10,674 nucleotides of DNA from UBA7312 sp002715345. Lineage in GTDB: Bacteria; Bacteroidota; Bacteroidia; Flavobacteriales; UBA7312. The translations under genes were made by a program, and so were the position numbers. The notes below the pieces were generated by a model that made no database searches, had not been told where the DNA came from, and saw only the letters and a program-made list of their open reading frames with translations. The stretch covers positions 1 to 10,674 of the forward strand of contig CAXGIQ010000044.1 in NCBI GenBank assembly GCA_964009845.1, read 5' to 3'. Each line of letters begins with the position of its first letter. Within the stretch, counting starts at the first letter, position 1. This document shows positions 7,501 through 10,674 of the stretch, piece after piece.

Positions 7501-7539
7501 CTAAAATAGGTTTTTTATATCAAGTAATCGCTATTTTAG
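7501..7539. promoter_or_regulatory. Inverted repeat carrying candidate divergent -7 elements (Gfo/Idh gene and pcm)
   Basis: CTAAAATAG at 7501-7509 and CTATTTTAG at 7531-7539 are perfect 9-bp inverted copies separated by 21 bases, in the 65-base divergent gap. Each outward copy reads TATTTTAG, one base off the -7 consensus TAnnTTTG. The pcm copy ends 11 bases before its ATG (7551) and the minus copy ends 15 bases before the Gfo/Idh ATG (7485). They could be two mirror-image promoters or a two-half-site operator. No -33 element is clear on either side. Confidence 0.4.
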
Positions 7540-7550
7540 TCCGGACAGAA

Positions 7551-8195
7551 ATGACAGACCAATTAAGACATAAGGGACTGCGCATGCAGTTGATAGAAGA
7601 ACTTAGAGCTAAAGGGATTAAAGATGAGAAAGTTCTGCGAGCTATTTCTGAAATACCAAGACATTTGTTTATGGATCAAGCCTTTTTGAAGTTTGCTTAC
7701 CAAGACAAAGCTTTTCCGATTGGTTGCGATCAAACCATTTCGCAGCCCTATACCGTAGCTTTCCAAACCGAGTTACTACAAATAAATCCCTACGAAAAAG
7801 TATTAGAAGTTGGTACGGGTTCTGGTTATCAAGCGGCTGTTTTAATTGCGCTTAAAGCTCAGGTGTTCACCATTGAAAGACAAAAAGACTTGTATACTAA
7901 AACCAAGTATTTTTTACCAAAACTAGGTTATCAGGCCATGTTTATTTATGGGGATGGTTATAAAGGATTATCCAAAATGGCACCTTTCGATAAAATCATT
8001 GTGACTTGTGGCGCCCCTTTTATTCCAGAAGATTTATTAGCTCAGTTAAAGGTAGGAGGGCGATTAGTTATTCCAGTAGGAGAAGGAGAGATTCAGAAAA
8101 TGACTTTGATGTTACGCACCTCCGAAACTACTTTTGAGAAGTCTACTTATGGCGATTTCAGTTTTGTGCCAATGCTAGCTCAAAAGAGCCGATAG
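7551..8195 (+). CDS. pcm: Protein-L-isoaspartate O-methyltransferase
   Basis: The enzyme uses S-adenosylmethionine to methylate L-isoaspartyl residues in aged proteins, starting their repair in the cytoplasm. The 214-aa product has the usual family length. It shows QTISQPYTVA (61-70), the substrate-side PCMT motif, the SAM-binding motif I EVGTGSGYQAAVL (86-98), acidic post-I position TIER (107-110), VTCGAP (151-156) and a GGRLVIPVG motif (169-177). It ends with the characteristic FVPML. ATG 7551 is preferred over the internal Met at residue 12 because the HKGLRMQLIEELRAKGI segment is part of the conserved N-terminus. The gene is divergent from the sugar dehydrogenase and followed 40 bases later by a hydroxyacyl-CoA dehydrogenase with its own promoter-like motif, so it may be monocistronic. 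Confidence 0.95.
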   Translation: MTDQLRHKGLRMQLIEELRAKGIKDEKVLRAISEIPRHLFMDQAFLKFAYQDKAFPIGCDQTISQPYTVAFQTELLQINPYEKVLEVGTGSGYQAAVLIALKAQVFTIERQKDLYTKTKYFLPKLGYQAMFIYGDGYKGLSKMAPFDKIIVTCGAPFIPEDLLAQLKVGGRLVIPVGEGEIQKMTLMLRTSETTFEKSTYGDFSFVPMLAQKSR

Positions 8196-8202
8196 GATTT
8201 CT

Positions 8203-8210
8203 TACTTTTG
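8203..8210 (+). promoter_or_regulatory. -7 promoter element for the hydroxyacyl-CoA dehydrogenase gene
   Basis: TACTTTTG is an exact match to TAnnTTTG and lies eight bases after the pcm stop, ending 25 bases before the ATG at 8236. The nine-base string TTACTTTTG is identical to that upstream of sucC. It suggests independent transcription from pcm. The -33 element is not apparent. Confidence 0.45.
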
Positions 8211-8235
8211 CTGTTCAAAATTAAATTCTATAGAG

Positions 8236-9126
8236 ATGAAAAATATAGCAGTTATTGGTGCAGGAACCATGGGAAATGGAATCGCACATTGTTTTGCACA
8301 AAGTGGTTACAGCGTTAATTTGATTGACCTTTCTCAAGATGCTTTAGACAAAGCTTTGGCTACGATTTCCAAAAACTTAGATCGTATGGTAGCGAAAGAG
8401 AAAATCAGTGAGGAGAACAAAAATAATACCATCGCTAACATCAGTACACACACCGATATGGCTACTGCTGTAAAAGGAATGGATTTGGTAGTAGAAGCAG
8501 CTACCGAAAATGTGGATATTAAGCTAAGTATCTTCAGGCAATTGGATGAGATGTGCGATGCTAATACCCTTTTGGGTACCAACACTTCTTCTATCTCTAT
8601 CACCAAGATTGCTGCTGCTACAAAAAGAGCAGATAAGGTGATAGGAATGCATTTTATGAATCCTGTGCCGATTATGAAGTTGGTAGAAGTGATTAGAGGA
8701 TACGCAACTTCTGATGAAGTGACTAAATTGATCATGGATACTTCTAAAAAGCTAGGTAAAGTACCAGTAGAGGTAAACGACTACCCTGGTTTTGTAGCTA
8801 ACAGAATTTTGATGCCTATGATTAACGAATCAATCGAAACGCTTTTTCAAGGTGTAGCAGGGGTAGAAGAGATTGATACTGTAATGATGTTAGGTATGGC
8901 GCACCCAATGGGGCCACTACACTTAGCTGACTTTATTGGCTTGGATGTATGTCTTTCTATTTTAGAAGTGATGCACGAAGGATTTGGAAATCCTAAATAT
9001 GCACCAAACCCATTATTGGTCAATATGGTAACTGCAGGTAAGTTAGGCTTAAAGTCTGGTGAAGGTTTCTACGACTACTCTGAAGGGCCGAAAAACAAAA
9101 AAGTAGCAGCACAGTTTGCTAAATAA
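8236..9126 (+). CDS. 3-hydroxybutyryl-CoA (3-hydroxyacyl-CoA) dehydrogenase
   Basis: This NAD-dependent cytoplasmic enzyme interconverts 3-hydroxyacyl-CoA and 3-oxoacyl-CoA. At 296 aa it is a stand-alone short-form enzyme (Hbd/PaaH type, typically 280-300 aa), not a fused multifunctional beta-oxidation protein. The N-terminal Rossmann domain has GAGTMGNGIAHCFAQSGY (8-25) and DL (31-32) for NAD, VVEAATEN (85-92), and NTSSISIT (116-123). The catalytic pair is His139 in GMHFMNPVPIMKLVEVI and Glu151; Asn189 in GFVANRILMP is also in place. The C-terminal dimerisation domain has DTVMMLGMAHPMGPL, DFIGLD and GLKSGEGFYDY. Thiolase, enoyl-CoA hydratase or acyl-CoA dehydrogenase genes do not adjoin, so beta-oxidation, butyrate or aromatic degradation roles cannot be separated. 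It converges with the DUF4294 gene across an 18-base gap. Confidence 0.94.
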   Translation: MKNIAVIGAGTMGNGIAHCFAQSGYSVNLIDLSQDALDKALATISKNLDRMVAKEKISEENKNNTIANISTHTDMATAVKGMDLVVEAATENVDIKLSIFRQLDEMCDANTLLGTNTSSISITKIAAATKRADKVIGMHFMNPVPIMKLVEVIRGYATSDEVTKLIMDTSKKLGKVPVEVNDYPGFVANRILMPMINESIETLFQGVAGVEEIDTVMMLGMAHPMGPLHLADFIGLDVCLSILEVMHEGFGNPKYAPNPLLVNMVTAGKLGLKSGEGFYDYSEGPKNKKVAAQFAK

Positions 9127-9144
9127 TTGTAGCTTACTAGTTTA

Positions 9145-9720
9145 TTATTTTTTTACTCTCCTGATTTGTTCAGTTTCTATCAATATATGTTCTATTAGTT
9201 TGTCTTCTTTATCGTTAGTTGGTTGGTAGGTGTTTTTAAGGTTATTATCGTAAATTTTAGCTATTTGTTGCCATATAAAAGCATGTAATCCCCCTCTTAG
9301 GTCTTTTACAATATCATAGGTGCAAATACCGGTCTCTCGATAAATTAGTTTCACTAAAATACGCCCTTCCCAGCGTGTGAGTTTTTTCAGCTCTTCAGCC
9401 AAATCTTCTTTCGCCCATTGTTCTACTGCTTTTACATATTTTTTGCGTTTTCTTTTTCTTGGAATATGCTCTAAATCTTGCTGTATGCTATCTAGCTTAT
9501 GTGCGGCTAACAAAGCATAAGGATACACTTTTAGGGTTTTGTGTTTTAGTCGGTAGTAATAGCGTTTTTCTTCGGCTGTTCTAAAAGAAAGGATGTCTAT
9601 GTTGTCTAGTTTAGCGGTGATGAAGGTATCGCCTTCTAGTACTTGTATTTCTTTAATGAGTAGGGGGTTTGTTTGTGCAAAACAGCAAAAGGGGAATAGT
9701 ATGAATAGGAGCTGGCGCAT
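9145..9720 (-). CDS. DUF4294 domain protein, exported
   Basis: The 191-aa product starts with a short signal peptide (MRQLLFILFPFCCFAQ, cleavage probably after FAQ or CFA), so it is likely periplasmic. The rest matches the Bacteroidota-specific DUF4294 family: VYPYALLAA (65-73), a very basic stretch PRKRKRKKY (87-95), then the conserved core WEGRILVKLIYRETG (117-131), TYDIVKDLRGG (134-144), HAFIWQQIAKIYD (146-158) and a C-terminal IEHILIETEQ. Length is normal. Function is unknown; no catalytic motif is recognisable. It lies 15 bases downstream of rimM on the same strand and may share its transcript, though the gap also contains a -7-like motif. The lone internal Cys residues in the signal peptide do not form a convincing lipobox. 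Confidence 0.88.
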   Translation of the reverse strand: MRQLLFILFPFCCFAQTNPLLIKEIQVLEGDTFITAKLDNIDILSFRTAEEKRYYYRLKHKTLKVYPYALLAAHKLDSIQQDLEHIPRKRKRKKYVKAVEQWAKEDLAEELKKLTRWEGRILVKLIYRETGICTYDIVKDLRGGLHAFIWQQIAKIYDNNLKNTYQPTNDKEDKLIEHILIETEQIRRVKK

Positions 9721-9724
9721 CCTA

Positions 9725-9732
9725 CAAATTTA
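9725..9732 (-). promoter_or_regulatory. -7-like motif immediately before the DUF4294 gene
   Basis: The minus strand reads TAAATTTG, an exact TAnnTTTG match, inside the 15-base gap between rimM and the DUF4294 gene. Only four bases separate it from the ATG, so a transcript started here would be leaderless or nearly so. A chance match in AT-rich DNA is quite possible. Confidence 0.2.
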
Positions 9733-9735
9733 GTG

Positions 9736-10245
9736 TTATTCAAGAAAAAGGTCAATCAGACCCTCAGGGGTTTCTAGATAGATGGTGTTACCCTCAATTT
9801 TTTGAATAAACTCTTCAGTGATAGGAACTAAAAAATCCTGATATCCATTGCTAATCTGAAAAAGATCTTGAGCGGTATTATTAAGTATATCATTTACTTT
9901 TCCAATGCTTCCATGTTTGGAGTCTATTACCTCAAAACCAATGAGTGCAGCTAGTTCGTTCTGCTGACTTTCGTCAATAAATTCTAGAGGTATGAAAACT
10001 TCTTTACCAACCAACCTTTGAGCATCTTCTTCGGAACCAACATCCTCAAAATTTACAAGGGCAATATTTTCTTTTATGAGTCGAAAAGAGTCAATAAAAA
10101 AAGGAACTAGCCCTCCGTTCATTTCAATGAACATATGTGCTAGATCCTTATATTTTGCAGGAGTTTCCAACTTGATTTTGACAACTCCTTTATAACCATG
10201 TTTGCGGCTAATGTAGCCCAGAAAGAAGCAGTCTTCCTTCTTCAT
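9736..10245 (-). CDS. rimM: Ribosome maturation factor RimM
   Basis: RimM helps process 16S rRNA and assemble the head of the 30S subunit, binding ribosomal protein S19. The 169-aa product is of normal length. The N-terminal RimM beta-barrel (about 5-92) opens with FFLGYISRKHGYKGVVKIKL, where the G-x-I-x-x-x-x-G-x-x-G pattern is typical, and includes FEDVGSEEDAQRLVGKEVFI. The C-terminal PRC-barrel (about 98-168) has GFEVIDSKHGSIGKVNDI, LVPITEEFI and the terminal LETPEGLIDLFLE. The gene begins three bases after the stop of the upstream S16 gene, the classic rpsP-rimM order; trmD and rplS, which follow in many bacteria, are replaced here by a DUF4294 gene. Intact and confidently assigned. Confidence 0.96.
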   Translation of the reverse strand: MKKEDCFFLGYISRKHGYKGVVKIKLETPAKYKDLAHMFIEMNGGLVPFFIDSFRLIKENIALVNFEDVGSEEDAQRLVGKEVFIPLEFIDESQQNELAALIGFEVIDSKHGSIGKVNDILNNTAQDLFQISNGYQDFLVPITEEFIQKIEGNTIYLETPEGLIDLFLE

Positions 10246-10248
10246 GTA

Positions 10249-10530
10249 TTATTCTGCAGTTTCTTTTTTCGCTTCCTCTACAGAAGCTTCTTCAGCAGGA
10301 CTTTCTTCTGCAGCTGGAGCTTCTTCGGTTGCTTCTACTTTTGGTTCTTCAGTTTCTGCAGGAGCTTCTTCAGCAGGAGTTTCCTTTGCAGCTGGTGCTT
10401 CTTCTTTTGCTTCTTCAGTTTCTGCAGGAGTTTCTTCATCAGGAGTTTCCTCAGCAGCTGGTGCTTCTTCGGTTGCTTCTGCTTTAGGTTCATCAGTTTC
10501 TGTAGGAGTTTCTTCATCAGGAGTTTCCTC
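10249..10530 (-). repeat. Tandem 78-bp coding repeat in the S16 tail
   Basis: Reading the minus strand, three units lie end to end: 10530-10453 (78 bp), 10452-10387 (66 bp, lacking four codons) and 10386-10309 (78 bp), then a diverged fourth piece 10308-10249. Each encodes a variant of EETPDEETPAETEEPK followed by an A/E/T run and EAPAA. Units 1 and 2 share long identical stretches at the DNA level, pointing to recent duplication. All length differences are multiples of three, so the frame is kept. Confidence 0.8.
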
Positions 10531-10674
10531 AGCAGCAACAGCTTCTTCAATGGTTGCATCAACAGAATCCTCTTCAGAAGCCTCTGCTTCTACAGTCTCT
10601 TCAGTAGCTTCCTCAGTTTCAACTTCTTCAGCTAACTCAGAGTTAGCAGCCGCTAATTCTTGAGTTCTCTTTTC
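10249..10674 (-). CDS. rpsP: C-terminal acidic tail of ribosomal protein S16 (partial; core outside the window)
   Basis: An open minus-strand frame enters from the right edge and ends at TAA 10251-10249, giving the last 141 residues. It starts EKRTQELAAANSELAEEVE and continues as a Glu/Ala/Thr/Pro-rich tail with almost no aromatic or hydrophobic residues, so it is surely disordered and strongly acidic. The S16 core itself is not visible. The assignment rests on position three bases upstream of rimM in the conserved rpsP-rimM order, and on the knowledge that flavobacterial S16 proteins carry long Glu/Ala/Pro-rich extensions after a basic helical segment, which fits EKRTQELAAANS. Most bacterial S16 proteins are only 80-90 aa in total, so the tail alone exceeds that. 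The tail is built from tandem repeats (listed separately). Its role is unknown. Another acidic-repeat protein in this place cannot be fully excluded. Confidence 0.75.
   Translation of the reverse strand, partial: EKRTQELAAANSELAEEVETEEATEETVEAEASEEDSVDATIEEAVAAEETPDEETPTETDEPKAEATEEAPAAEETPDEETPAETEEAKEEAPAAKETPAEEAPAETEEPKVEATEEAPAAEESPAEEASVEEAKKETAE

Noticed and set aside
8176..8190. Small hairpin GCTC-AAAA-GAGC near the end of pcm as a terminator
   Set aside because: The stem is only four base pairs, lies inside the coding region, and is not followed by a T run.
10309..10530. CRISPR-like or satellite repeat array
   Set aside because: Units are adjacent without spacers, encode in-frame variants of one acidic peptide, and vary by multiples of three bases, so they are coding tandem repeats.
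10244..10663. Plus-strand open frames rich in Ser/Ala and Phe/Ser
   Set aside because: They are the opposite-strand reading of the repetitive Glu/Ala/Pro tail of S16; composition is a mirror of GAA and GCT codons and there is no independent signal.

Overview
The window looks like a piece of a Bacteroidota chromosome, most likely a marine-type member of Flavobacteriia or a relative. It is AT-rich. Several upstream regions carry the Bacteroidota -7 promoter motif TAnnTTTG, and start codons lack Shine-Dalgarno sequences. Several proteins are typical of the phylum: a DUF5916 outer-membrane protein, a DUF4294 protein, and a ribosomal protein S16 with a long acidic tail.

Layout. Bases 1-980 (minus) hold the N-terminal 326 residues of a CBM9-like/DUF5916 protein that runs off the left edge. 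Divergent from it lie sucC (1078-2268, plus) and, after an intrinsic terminator, a biotin carboxylase gene of the accC type (2339-3814, plus). On the minus strand from 7485 to about 3829 is a compact cluster read right to left: a Gfo/Idh/MocA sugar dehydrogenase, an unknown lipoprotein, a polyprenyl-phosphate sugar-phosphate transferase, and a broken small membrane-protein gene that fills the otherwise empty stretch 3829-4240. Reading rightward again are pcm (7551-8195) and a 3-hydroxyacyl-CoA dehydrogenase (8236-9126). The right end is a minus-strand run: rpsP (partial, tail only), rimM, then a DUF4294 protein.

How the genes fit together. sucC, the biotin carboxylase and the hydroxyacyl-CoA dehydrogenase are central-metabolism genes (TCA cycle; acyl-CoA carboxylation; beta-oxidation or acyl-CoA reduction). 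Their usual partners (sucD; biotin carrier and carboxyltransferase; thiolase and enoyl-CoA hydratase) are not in view. The minus-strand cluster 4244-7485 probably serves surface-glycan synthesis: the dehydrogenase would help make a modified nucleotide sugar and the transferase would start a lipid-linked glycan. rpsP-rimM is the conserved ribosome-biogenesis pair.

Most of the window is ordinary housekeeping DNA. I see no defence system, mobile element, CRISPR array, tRNA or rRNA. The points most worth a second look are the frame-disrupted gene at 3829-4240, the unknown lipoprotein within the glycan cluster, the symmetric divergent promoter region at 7501-7539, and the repeat-built acidic tail of S16.
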